The notes under the pieces: generated by a model
Told to the model about the DNA's origin: nothing
Database searches by the model: none
What the model saw: the letters and a program-made list of their open reading frames with translations, nothing else
Origin: Acidobacteriaceae bacterium
GTDB taxonomy: Bacteria > Acidobacteriota > Terriglobia > Terriglobales > Acidobacteriaceae
Length of the DNA stretch: 64,000 nt
Direction: 5' to 3'
NCBI GenBank assembly: GCA_025462885.1
Contig: JAOAPN010000015.1
Coordinates: 107,857-171,856 of the forward strand
Made by a program: the position numbers and the translations under genes
In this document: positions 8,801-16,065 of the stretch, one piece after another
How positions within the stretch are numbered: the stretch's first letter is position 1
How the letters are laid out: every line of letters begins with the position of its first letter

Positions 8801-10415
8801 TGAAGAGATCGAGATCAAGGTCGCGCAGGGCGCGAAGCCGGGTGAAGGCGGACAGTTGCCGGGTCACAAGGTGAGCGGTCTGATCGCGCGTCTGCGTCAT
8901 GCGCAGCCGGGTGTATCGCTGATCTCGCCACCGCCGCATCATGACATCTACTCGATTGAAGACCTGGCACAGTTGATCTACGATCTGAAGCGCGTGAATC
9001 CGCGTGCGGCGGTCGGAGTGAAGCTGGTTTCGAGCTGCGGCGTCGGAACGGTTGCGGCGGGTGTCGCAAAGGCTTACGCCGACTTCATCGTGATCGCCGG
9101 CAACACCGGCGGAACAGGCGCTGCCGCGCTCTCCAGCATCAAGTACGCGGGCAATCCGTGGGAGCTTGGACTGGCCGAGGCACAGCAGGTGCTGATGGAC
9201 AACGGGATGCGTGGACGGGTTCGTCTGCGCACCGACGGCGGACTGGCGACGGCTCGGGACGTGCTGGTAGCTGCATTGCTGGGGGCGGATGAGTTCGCCT
9301 TCGGTACGGCGGTGCTGGTGGTGCTGGGCTGCGATATGGCGCGGCAGTGCCACTTAAACACCTGCCCGACGGGCATTGCGACTCAGAAGCCTGAATTGCG
9401 GGCCAAGTTCCGCGGCAAGCCGGAGCATGTTGTGCGCTTCTTCGAAGAGCTGTCGTCCGATCTGCGTCATCTGCTGGCACGGTACGGTCTGCGTTCGATC
9501 GAAGATGCGATTGGGCGAACGGATCTACTGGAACAGGTGCGGTTCGACGGCAACCTCGATCTGCAGCCGATGCTGGCCAAGATTGATGGCGACGCAGGTA
9601 AGTGGATGGGGGTTCGCAACGACCAGCCGGTTCCTACTCCGCCGCTCGACGAGGAATGGGTGGTTCCGGCGTTGGAAGCGATCGCGAAGGGCGTTCCTTA
9701 TGTGGTCGATTCGCCGATTGCCAACTGCGACCGTGCCATCGGCGCTCGGCTTTCCGGCGAACTCGCTTTGCAGCGGGCGCAGGCGGATGTTGCGGCGGAC
9801 GTCACGTTCAACCTGCTTGGGACGGCTGGACAGTCCTTCGGGGCGTTTACGGTCGAAGGCATCAAGCTGGTGCTGACGGGCCAGGCGAACGACTTTGTCG
9901 GCAAGGGACTTTCGGGCGGCGATATCGTCATCCGTGCACGCGGTCTGGCGGCGAAGGACAGCGGCCAGCACGTGATTCTCGGCAACGTCGCGCTGTACGG
10001 TGCTACGGCCGGCAAGCTGCTGGCTGCAGGACGTGCGGGCGAGCGGTTCGCGGTTCGCAACTCGGGTGCGACGGCGGTGGTTGAAGGGATCGGCGACCAC
10101 GGCTGCGAGTACATGACGGGCGGACTGGTTGTGATTCTGGGCGCATCGGGCATGAACTTCGGCGCGGGTATGACGGGCGGTCTGGCATGGATCTACGACG
10201 CGGACGGCACGTTCGTCTCGGAGAATCGCTACCATCCTGAGTTCGTCGAGGCGGAGGCGTTCGGGACAGTGGACGCGGAAGCTCAGTCAGCCTTGAAGGC
10301 GTTGCTGGAAGAGCATGCAGAACGTTCTGAGAGTGGTCTCGCGAAGGCAATGCTGGCGGACTGGGCTACGGCTGCGGCTCCGTTTGTGCGGCTGACTCCG
10401 AAGCCACAGGTCTAA
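5838..10415 (+). CDS. gltB: Glutamate synthase large subunit
   Basis: Large (alpha) subunit of GOGAT, 1525 aa, converting glutamine plus 2-oxoglutarate into two glutamates. The N-terminal type 2 glutamine amidotransferase begins at Cys51 (DSCGVGF), so about 50 residues form a cleaved propeptide. The FMN synthase domain shows GGRSNTGEGGEDP and GNTGGTGAAALSSIKYAG. The 3Fe-4S ligands are seen as Cx5Cx4C (CDMARQCHLNTC). The C-terminal GXGXG beta-helix follows (GKGLSGGDIVIRA). gltD, the NADPH-oxidising small subunit, is not adjacent: a terminator follows directly, so the partner must be elsewhere or a ferredoxin supplies electrons. It is divergent from argR with the putative ArgR operators upstream. 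Confidence 0.97.
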   Translation: MIYPKVTSQDVVSGTSVPSLGTQGSPASSSLTRSSLLRPSLVDSRFDHDSCGVGFVAAVDATPSHQILEQALTALARLAHRGATAADGKSSDGVGVMTAVPREFLLREAGLSLPEGELLGVGMLLLPTDEMRSEAAIERCLVSHNLKVLCWRDVPIHVECLGEIALSTMPRIRQILIANEAGEDAGTMERRLYLSRKQFERLHEKGDVTGYVASLSTRTIVYKAMCTGNLLDKFYSDLASPDYVTPFAIFHQRYATNTLPTWHRAQPGRKLAHNGEINTVWGNRARMAARTATLPIECKPVLTQGGTDSTSLDEAVELLSQNERTLSEAIRILMPPAVTGTQDSSFLRYHADCAEPWDGPAAIAFSDGHVVGAALDRNGLRPCRFAVTKSGLVVAGSEAGLVDLDPEEVTHSGRLGPGQMLVVDLENHKVYEDAELLKLFDAGAPYAKLVADTTLDPVEIEEPVDPKALAAVQRGFGYTREDVKMILQPMAVDGKDAVWSMGDDTPLAFLARSPRPVYAYFRQRFAQVTNPAIDPLREACVVSLHTRLGPWPHMLDKDAALPGLSIASPYLSLGQVEALRTRKHGHSAELSFVELACVFSPELTLVEALDEICVQAIELVRNGGRILLLTDRPASSELLPIPMAMATGAVHQALVQAGLRTLAGLAVEAGDCRDIHHAAVLIGYGAGAVCPWLSLETAQSLAPAGIHPLESEKKMLKALDAGLAKVMSKMGISVVDSYRGAHLFDILGLHKSIVDRCFPETPAPLSGIGFAEIERQLRQTWKAPETDASISADLPDYGWVRFRKSDVSEPHAWQPPTVKALQSVVGSARGVAQPTDPANAFAIYTRDVIARDPAVLRDLLEIRPAGAEIDLSEVESAQSLCRRFVASAMSLGSLSPEAHQTITAAMNIVGGRSNTGEGGEDPMVYKLQPVGASVSTAGAAEMQTQAGGGGTVVAEAVAAPAPQVSLNNKIKQVASGRFGVTASYLAHAEEIEIKVAQGAKPGEGGQLPGHKVSGLIARLRHAQPGVSLISPPPHHDIYSIEDLAQLIYDLKRVNPRAAVGVKLVSSCGVGTVAAGVAKAYADFIVIAGNTGGTGAAALSSIKYAGNPWELGLAEAQQVLMDNGMRGRVRLRTDGGLATARDVLVAALLGADEFAFGTAVLVVLGCDMARQCHLNTCPTGIATQKPELRAKFRGKPEHVVRFFEELSSDLRHLLARYGLRSIEDAIGRTDLLEQVRFDGNLDLQPMLAKIDGDAGKWMGVRNDQPVPTPPLDEEWVVPALEAIAKGVPYVVDSPIANCDRAIGARLSGELALQRAQADVAADVTFNLLGTAGQSFGAFTVEGIKLVLTGQANDFVGKGLSGGDIVIRARGLAAKDSGQHVILGNVALYGATAGKLLAAGRAGERFAVRNSGATAVVEGIGDHGCEYMTGGLVVILGASGMNFGAGMTGGLAWIYDADGTFVSENRYHPEFVEAEAFGTVDAEAQSALKALLEEHAERSESGLAKAMLADWATAAAPFVRLTPKPQV

Positions 10416-10437
10416 TATCTCTGAAAGCGTTGGAGGA

Positions 10438-10469
10438 GGAGCATTCTCTTTTGGGGAATGCTCCTTTTT
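10438..10469 (+). terminator. Rho-independent terminator of gltB
   Basis: A perfect 9-bp stem, GGAGCATTC (10438-10446) with GAATGCTCC (10456-10464), a 9-nt loop and then five T residues. It starts 23 bp after the gltB stop. Confidence 0.92.
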
Positions 10470-11085
10470 GCTTTTGTAGTATCAACGCTCGGGTGCCTCC
10501 ACCCCTGGGGGGTATGCCGCGTGCAAGTCTATTTTTATGAAAGAGATACGGCTTGTCTTCTTCTGTAAAATATTCTAAACAAAGGGGTTACTGCTAAAAT
10601 CCTGTCCCACAATGACTTATAGCCGATCTGGGGTTGACATCTCCGAGAAGCTTTTGTTTTGGATCGTTAGTTCTATTGTAGGAAATCTGCCATAACTAAA
10701 ATGCCACTTTTTTATATTTCTTATCTCTTGATGGGGCTTGAGTTAGGGAGATTTAGCGGATTTTGGGGGCTTGACAAGAAATTCCGGCGGTCCTTCTGAC
10801 CCATCTCGTGTGGGGAGGCTCCGGAGTTGAACTGTTATAGGGCGGGTGCTGTCCGGACTTGATCGGGGATCTTTGGGTGAGGATGCGAAAGCGGTCGTGC
10901 TTTGCACGATGCCCACCCATGCGATGAGGCTGCATGAATGGGGCATCCGGTGTGGTGGGTTATGGGTTGAGCGTGGGTTCATTGTTGGCAAAGTGGTTGG
11001 TTTTCATTAGAGTTGCGGAACTGGGAGTTTTCCGGTTTTGGGGGCTCGACTGAAACGCAAGGTGAGTTCTGGAAGCGATTTAGAG
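10470..11085. other. Intergenic region with no convincing gene
   Basis: About 600 bp between the gltB terminator and the TetR gene. The first half is AT-rich and contains AAATATTCTAAACAAAGGGG, which resembles a dispersed acidobacterial intergenic motif. The second half (about 10900-10960, with CGATGCCCACCCATGCGATG) also looks like dispersed intergenic sequence rather than coding DNA. An 82-codon minus-strand ORF at 10743-10991 is Pro/Ser rich, has no domain and is not called. The promoter for the TetR gene should lie at the right end. Confidence 0.5.
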
Positions 11086-11754
11086 ATGGCCGGGATGGCT
11101 CCTGGCGATGCCACGGGTGGGCTGACCGGGGCGAAGGCAGAAGTGTCTGGCAGGCCTGCGGTTCCCGCGACTGGCGTGGGGAGTGAGAAGTATCAGCGCA
11201 TCCTGGATGCTGCAGTAGAGGTGATCGCAGAGAATGGGTACTTCAGCTCTCCGGTGAGCGCGATTGCGGCGCGCGCGGGGGTCGCGGATGGAACGATCTA
11301 TCTCTACTTCAAAAGCAAGGATGAGGTTCTGCGGACGGCGATCGATACGACGTTCGACCGGTTCTATAAGCAGGTTGCGGAGAAGTTCGAGACGCTGGAA
11401 GGGCCGAGGGAGCAGTTGGAGTACATCGCACAGGTCCATCTGGAGAGCCACGCGGTGAACCGCAGCATGGCGATCCTGATGCAGACTGAGGTACGGCAGA
11501 GCGCGAAGTTTATTGCGGAGTTCTCGCACCATCACCTGGTGAAGTACATCCAGGTGGTCCGCGAGGTGGTGCGGCGCGGGCAGAAGGAAGGGATCTTTCG
11601 GGCGGATGTGTCGGATGGCGTGGTCGCGCATTGCATGTTCGGAGCGATCGATGAGCTGCTGAGTTCGGCGGTATTTACGGGCCGGGTCTATGATGCAAAG
11701 GCGACTGCGGCACAGGTGCTGGATGTGCTTTTGAACGGAATCAAACAACAGTAG
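11086..11754 (+). CDS. TetR/AcrR family regulator, FadR-like
   Basis: The N-terminal HTH reads ILDAAVEVIAENGYFSSPVS, then AIAARAGVADGTIYLYFKSK, the usual TetR DNA-binding signature. The C-terminal ligand domain is helical. The frame is open from a TTG at 11038, but the ATG at 11086 is the first conventional start; the extra N-terminal residues have no structure I recognise. The neighbour 90 bp downstream encodes a long-chain acyl-CoA ligase. That pairing, and the TetR subtype, resemble Bacillus FadR with lcfA, so a role as an acyl-CoA-responsive repressor of fatty acid degradation is a reasonable inference, not shown by the sequence. Confidence 0.85.
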   Translation: MAGMAPGDATGGLTGAKAEVSGRPAVPATGVGSEKYQRILDAAVEVIAENGYFSSPVSAIAARAGVADGTIYLYFKSKDEVLRTAIDTTFDRFYKQVAEKFETLEGPREQLEYIAQVHLESHAVNRSMAILMQTEVRQSAKFIAEFSHHHLVKYIQVVREVVRRGQKEGIFRADVSDGVVAHCMFGAIDELLSSAVFTGRVYDAKATAAQVLDVLLNGIKQQ

Positions 11755-11790
11755 TGAGTTGTGAGTTGGTAGTTGTGAGTTTTTTGGCTC
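11752..11790 (+). repeat. GAGTTGTGAGTTGGTAGTT low-complexity interspersed repeat, intergenic copy
   Basis: A run of GTGAGTT/GTAGTT units between the TetR and ligase genes. Essentially the same block recurs inside recQ at about 22826-22862, and a degenerate relative lies after the ligase (about 13643-13665). Confidence 0.75.
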
Positions 11791-11844
11791 GGCGTGTGCC
11801 GAGTGATGGATTTTGATGGATTAATGTTGGGATTGGAGTTGTGG

Positions 11845-13632
11845 ATGGCGGATTTGCGGACGGTGAATGATGTTTTTGCGGCGGTAAGTTCTCGTGGGGA
11901 TGCGGCCGTCTGGCAGTGGCAGGATAAGGGCGGGACTTGGAAACCGATCACCTCCAATAAGGTGTATGGGCGGGTGCGGGCGCTGGCGGATGCGCTCGTT
12001 GGGTGGGGCGTCGAAAAGGGCGACCGGGTGGTGGTCGTGGCGGAGAATCGCTGGGAGTGGCCGGTGACGGACTTTGCAGTGCTGGCGCTGGGCGCGGTGA
12101 CGGTCCCGCTGTATCCGACGCTGATGGCAGATCAGATTGGATATATGCTGCGCGATTCTGGCGCGAAGGTGGCGGTGGTGTCCTCGAAGGAGCAGTACGA
12201 GAAGCTGGAGGAGGCAGGCGATCTCCCGGATCTGGAGTACGTCGTGGTGATGGAGGATGGTGACTATCCGGAGGCGAACACCTTTACTGCGTTGATGAAG
12301 ACTGCGAAGGAGAAGCAGGTACGCGACGCTGCCTTCGACGCACGAGCCGGTGCGGTGGCTCCGCAGGACCTTGCGACGATGATCTATACGTCGGGCACGA
12401 CCGGAGAACCGAAAGGTGTGATGCTGACGCATGGCAATCTGGCGAGCAATGTCTCTCTCTCGACGGGGCCGTTCGAGTTCAAGGTCGGGGAGCGCTGCAT
12501 CTCGTTTCTGCCACTGTCGCACGTGACGGCGCGGCATCTTGATTTTGCGTTGATGCGGGATGGGGTGCAGATCTCCTATTGCTCGAAGTTCGACTTGCTG
12601 CCTGTGGCGATGAAAGCGGTGAAGCCAACAGTCTTCGTCGCGGTGCCGCGAGTGTACGAGAAGATTCGGCAGGCGGTGGAAGGAAAGTCGGCGCACTCGC
12701 CGTTGAAGTCGGGGATTCTGAAGTGGGCGTTGGGCGTGGGGAAGGCACATCGTGCGGATACTCTGACCGGCAAAGCGCCCGGTGGGTTGATGTGGGCGCT
12801 GGCGAACAAGCTGGTGTTCAGCAAGATTCGCGAGGCGTTTGGCGGCGAGGCGAAGACGTTTGTCTCGGGCGGCGCTCCGCTGGGCATGGATACGGCGGGA
12901 TGGTTCGCAGACGCGGGGATTCGGATCTTTGAAGGGTATGGATTGACAGAGACCTCGCCGGTCATTGCGCTGAACTATCCGACGGCACACCGGATCGGGA
13001 CAGTGGGCAAGCCGCTGAAGAATGTCGAGTGCCGGATTGCTGAAGATGGCGAGTTAGAGGTAAAGGGGCCTTCGATCTTCAAAGGATATTGGAAGAAGGA
13101 TAAGGAGACGGCCGAGGCCTTTACAGCGGACGGATGGTTCAAGACCGGGGATATCGGGAAGATCGATGCGGAAGGGTTTCTGTCGATTACGGACCGGAAG
13201 AAGGAGTTGCTGAAGACCAGCGGCGGAAAGCTGATCGCTCCGCAGCCGATCGAGAACAAGTTGAAGGCGAACTCGCTGGTAGCGAATGCGGCGCTGGTGG
13301 GAGATAAGCACAAGTTCGCATGTGTGCTTATCTCGCCGAACTTTGCGGCGCTCGACGGTTGGGCGAAGCAGCAGGGCGTCGCAGCAGGCGACCACGCTGC
13401 ACTGGTGAAGGATGCGAGGGTCGTCAAGGTATACCAGGAGATCGTGGATCAGGTAAACGCTGGACTGGCCCACTTTGAAGGAATGAAGCGGGTAACCGTG
13501 GTTCCGGAGGAGTGGACCGTGGAAGAGGGGACGCTGACCCCCAGCATGAAGATCAAGCGTCGGGTGATCGAGACGAAGTACGCCAGGGAGATCGAGGCGT
13601 TCTATGCGGATGAGGCGGTTTCGAAGGCTTGA
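11845..13632 (+). CDS. Long-chain fatty acid-CoA ligase (AMP-binding)
   Basis: An ANL-superfamily adenylate-forming enzyme of about 595 aa that activates fatty acids to acyl-CoA through an acyl-AMP. The ATP loop is MIYTSGTTGEPKGVMLTHGN, motif A5 is EGYGLTETSPV, and the hinge and C-terminal motifs TGDIG and TDRKKELLKTSGGKL are present. Its length and the roughly 100-residue lid insertion match the FAA1/FadD15-like branch. The frame opens at a GTG (11794), but the ATG at 11845 has GGAG at 11835-11838 and gives MADLRTVNDVF, a normal start. The TetR gene just upstream probably controls it. Confidence 0.92.
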   Translation: MADLRTVNDVFAAVSSRGDAAVWQWQDKGGTWKPITSNKVYGRVRALADALVGWGVEKGDRVVVVAENRWEWPVTDFAVLALGAVTVPLYPTLMADQIGYMLRDSGAKVAVVSSKEQYEKLEEAGDLPDLEYVVVMEDGDYPEANTFTALMKTAKEKQVRDAAFDARAGAVAPQDLATMIYTSGTTGEPKGVMLTHGNLASNVSLSTGPFEFKVGERCISFLPLSHVTARHLDFALMRDGVQISYCSKFDLLPVAMKAVKPTVFVAVPRVYEKIRQAVEGKSAHSPLKSGILKWALGVGKAHRADTLTGKAPGGLMWALANKLVFSKIREAFGGEAKTFVSGGAPLGMDTAGWFADAGIRIFEGYGLTETSPVIALNYPTAHRIGTVGKPLKNVECRIAEDGELEVKGPSIFKGYWKKDKETAEAFTADGWFKTGDIGKIDAEGFLSITDRKKELLKTSGGKLIAPQPIENKLKANSLVANAALVGDKHKFACVLISPNFAALDGWAKQQGVAAGDHAALVKDARVVKVYQEIVDQVNAGLAHFEGMKRVTVVPEEWTVEEGTLTPSMKIKRRVIETKYAREIEAFYADEAVSKA

Positions 13633-13731
13633 GGGCGGTTGTTCGTGCTCAGTTGTCAGTGCTCGGTTTCGGGGAAAGCTGAGGGTGAGTGGTTTTGAAG
13701 CTTGCGTCACCCGGTCGTTGTCTAATGAGGT

Positions 13732-14772
13732 ATGACGATCTTGACGCAGGCTGGGCTGTTGAAGAAGGCTGAACGGGTGGGGAAGATGTTTGTGAATGCT
13801 GTGCCCACTGCGGTGGGTGGGTTCAGCATGATCTGGAAGATCCTGCCGCTGTACCTGACTAATAAGGAAGAGCGGGTTCCTCGGCGGGCGTTGGGACCGT
13901 TTCGGACGGATGCTTCGGTGTATGGGGTGGCACCGGAGAGTGGGCTGCGGGTGACGTGGATGGGGCACTCGACGATGCTGGTTGAGGTGGATGGGGTTCG
14001 AGTGCTGGTGGATCCGGTCTGGGATGAGCGCGCTTCTCCGGTGCGGTTTGCGGGGCCACGGCGGTTCTTTCAGGCTCCCTTGCGTTTAGAGGAGATGCCG
14101 GAGATTGATGTGGTGATCGTCTCGCATGACCACTTTGACCACCTGGGGAAGTCTACGGTGGAACGGCTCAGCAGGATGGCTTCGATGCAAGGGGCGAAGT
14201 GGGTTACTTCGAAAGGTGTGGGGGCGATTTTACAGGGGTTTGGAGTGACTGCGGACCGGGTGGTGGAATTGGACTGGACGGAGTCAACAACGGTCTCGGG
14301 ACGTGAGGGAGCCGAGTTGGGAATTACGGCTTTGCCGGCGCGTCACTTCTCAGGGCGTGGGTTAGGCAATCGGTTTGAAACGCTTTGGAGTTCGTTTGTG
14401 CTGCAGGGGGCAGTGCATCGGGTGTATTACGGGGCGGACTCGGGGTACTGGGATGGATTTGAGGAGATTGGGGCGGCGTACGGGCCGTTCGATCTGACGA
14501 TGCTGGAGATTGGGGCGTCCAACGAGCTTTGGAAGGACATCCATATGGGGCCGGATGGAGCGGCGCAGGCGTTTGAGGCGCTGGGGGGCGCGGGGCTGCT
14601 GATGCCGATTCATTGGGGGCTGTTCGACCTGGCGCTGCATGGCTGGCGCCAACCGATCGAGCGGATGCTGGAGTTGGCTACGGAACAGGGGTTGAAGCTG
14701 TGGTCGCCGCAGCCGGGATTGCCGACCGAGGTAGTGCGCGGGGTGGAGCATCGGTCGGAGTGGTGGCGTTGA
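13732..14772 (+). CDS. MBL-fold metallo-hydrolase, NAPE-PLD/UlaG-like
   Basis: 346 aa. The fold begins with VTWMGHSTMLVEVDGVRVLV, followed by the metal-binding SHDHFDHLG (HxHxDH), ALPARHFSGRG, YGADSGYW and MPIHWGLFDLALH; these are the signature positions of the beta-lactamase-fold group that includes N-acylphosphatidylethanolamine phospholipase D. No signal peptide is visible, though a short hydrophobic stretch lies near residues 20-40. The substrate cannot be read from the sequence. It lies downstream of the acyl-CoA ligase and 50 bp before the phosphofructokinase gene. Confidence 0.87.
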   Translation: MTILTQAGLLKKAERVGKMFVNAVPTAVGGFSMIWKILPLYLTNKEERVPRRALGPFRTDASVYGVAPESGLRVTWMGHSTMLVEVDGVRVLVDPVWDERASPVRFAGPRRFFQAPLRLEEMPEIDVVIVSHDHFDHLGKSTVERLSRMASMQGAKWVTSKGVGAILQGFGVTADRVVELDWTESTTVSGREGAELGITALPARHFSGRGLGNRFETLWSSFVLQGAVHRVYYGADSGYWDGFEEIGAAYGPFDLTMLEIGASNELWKDIHMGPDGAAQAFEALGGAGLLMPIHWGLFDLALHGWRQPIERMLELATEQGLKLWSPQPGLPTEVVRGVEHRSEWWR

Positions 14773-14797
14773 AATTCCAACGGGCAGATGTATCATT

Positions 14798-14820
14798 CTC
14801 CTGATTTTTCAAGGAGGAGT
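14798..14820 (+). promoter_or_regulatory. Strong ribosome binding site with a possible masking hairpin
   Basis: AAGGAGGAG (14811-14819) ends 3 nt before the phosphofructokinase ATG, a near-ideal Shine-Dalgarno. CTCCT at 14798-14802 can pair with AGGAG at 14812-14816 across a 9-nt loop and would hide it. The stem is only 5 bp, so the regulatory idea is weak. Confidence 0.4.
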
Positions 14821-14822
14821 GG

Positions 14823-15857
14823 ATGCGCATTGGAATGTTGACGGGTGGTGGGGATTGTCCGGGACTGAATGCGGTGATCCGCGCCGTGGTTCGGAAGGGG
14901 ATTCTTCATCACGGGGATGAGTTTGTGGGGTTCATGGAGGGCTGGCGTGGGGTCCTGGACGATGTGACCATGCCGCTGGACTTGGAGACGACTTCAGGGA
15001 TTCTGCAGCGTGGCGGGACGATCCTGCGATCGTCGCGGACCAATGTGAAGAAGATTCCGGGTGGCTTCGACAAATGCGTGGAGGTACTGGCGAAGCACAA
15101 GCTGGATTGCCTGATCGCACTGGGTGGAGATGACACGCAATCCATCAGCTTGGCACTGGTGGAGCGTGGGGTGAAGTGCATCGGGGTTCCGAAGACGATC
15201 GATAACGATCTGAGCGGAACGGATGCCTGTTTCGGGTTCGATACGGCGGTGGGGATTGCGACGGAGGCGGTGGACCGGCTGCATTCAACGGCGGAGGCGC
15301 ACAATCGGGTGATCGTGTGCGAAGTGATGGGGCGGGATGCGGGGTGGATCGCGATTACGGCCGGCATCGCGGGCGGGGCGGATGTGACGCTGGTGCCGGA
15401 GTTGCCGATCGATATGGACGAGGTGTGCCGGTTGCTGCGGTATCGCTGGGAGCATGGCAAGAAGTTTGCCATTGTGGTCGCAGCGGAAGGTGCGAAGCTG
15501 CCGGAGAAGGAGCAGATTTCGGTCGGGGCAGGGCTGGACTCGTTTGGACATGTGCGGCTGAGTGGGATCGGGCAGGTGCTGGCGGAAGAGATCGAGAAGC
15601 GCACCGGCTACGAGACGCGGAGTGTCAATCTGGGTCATACGCAGCGGGGCGGGACGCCTTCTCCCTATGACAGGATGCTGGCGACACGGTACGGGATTGC
15701 GGCGATTGACCTGGCGCATGCCGGGAAGTTCGGGCGGCTGGTGGTTTTGAAGGGGACGCTCATTACGGATATTCCACTGGCTGAAGCGATTGCAGCGACG
15801 CGGACGGTCGGGCAGGATCTGCTGGATGTGATGACCGGATTGCAGCCTTTGAAGTGA
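14823..15857 (+). CDS. 6-phosphofructokinase, predicted pyrophosphate-dependent
   Basis: 344 aa, PFK-A superfamily, phosphorylating fructose 6-phosphate in glycolysis. Motifs are TGGGDCPGLNAVIR, LIALGGDDTQS, VPKTIDNDL, the catalytic-loop region MGRDAGWIA and the fructose-phosphate contacts near LGHTQRGGTPSPYDR. In this family the residue after GGD (position 104 in E. coli PfkA) and the one before TIDND (position 124) discriminate donors: Gly/Gly for ATP, Asp/Lys for PPi. Here the sequence is GGDD and PKTIDND, so PPi is the predicted donor and the step would be reversible. The substrate change is inferred from established structure-function work on the family. A very strong Shine-Dalgarno precedes it. 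Confidence 0.9.
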   Translation: MRIGMLTGGGDCPGLNAVIRAVVRKGILHHGDEFVGFMEGWRGVLDDVTMPLDLETTSGILQRGGTILRSSRTNVKKIPGGFDKCVEVLAKHKLDCLIALGGDDTQSISLALVERGVKCIGVPKTIDNDLSGTDACFGFDTAVGIATEAVDRLHSTAEAHNRVIVCEVMGRDAGWIAITAGIAGGADVTLVPELPIDMDEVCRLLRYRWEHGKKFAIVVAAEGAKLPEKEQISVGAGLDSFGHVRLSGIGQVLAEEIEKRTGYETRSVNLGHTQRGGTPSPYDRMLATRYGIAAIDLAHAGKFGRLVVLKGTLITDIPLAEAIAATRTVGQDLLDVMTGLQPLK

Positions 15858-15914
15858 GAGCGGCTCCTTGCCAGGCTATGTCCCGGGCGACCAAATTGAG
15901 AGAAACAGAGCCGT

Positions 15915-15965
15915 GGCTGGGGGCTGCTGAAAGCACAGTGTCTGTGCTACCAGTTTCCCCCAGCC
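15915..15965. terminator. Nested inverted repeat after the phosphofructokinase gene
   Basis: Outer arms GGCTGGGGG (15915-15923) and CCCCCAGCC (15957-15965) enclose inner arms AGCACAG (15932-15938) and CTGTGCT (15942-15948) with a TGT loop. Both stems are perfect. No T run follows, so it may be a non-canonical terminator or a folded 3' element. Confidence 0.45.
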
Positions 15966-16065
15966 CCGGTCCTGTGTTGCCGCTCCGCGCCCTCCCGAGG
16001 AGCTTTGCGGCTAGGGCTATACTGTTGCAACCGACGCTGAGCCGCAACGTGCAGGACAGGACAAG

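Noticed and set aside
10743..10991. 82-codon minus-strand ORF in the gltB-TetR gap
   Set aside because: Pro/Ser/Thr-rich product with no motif, overlapping sequence that resembles dispersed intergenic repeats.
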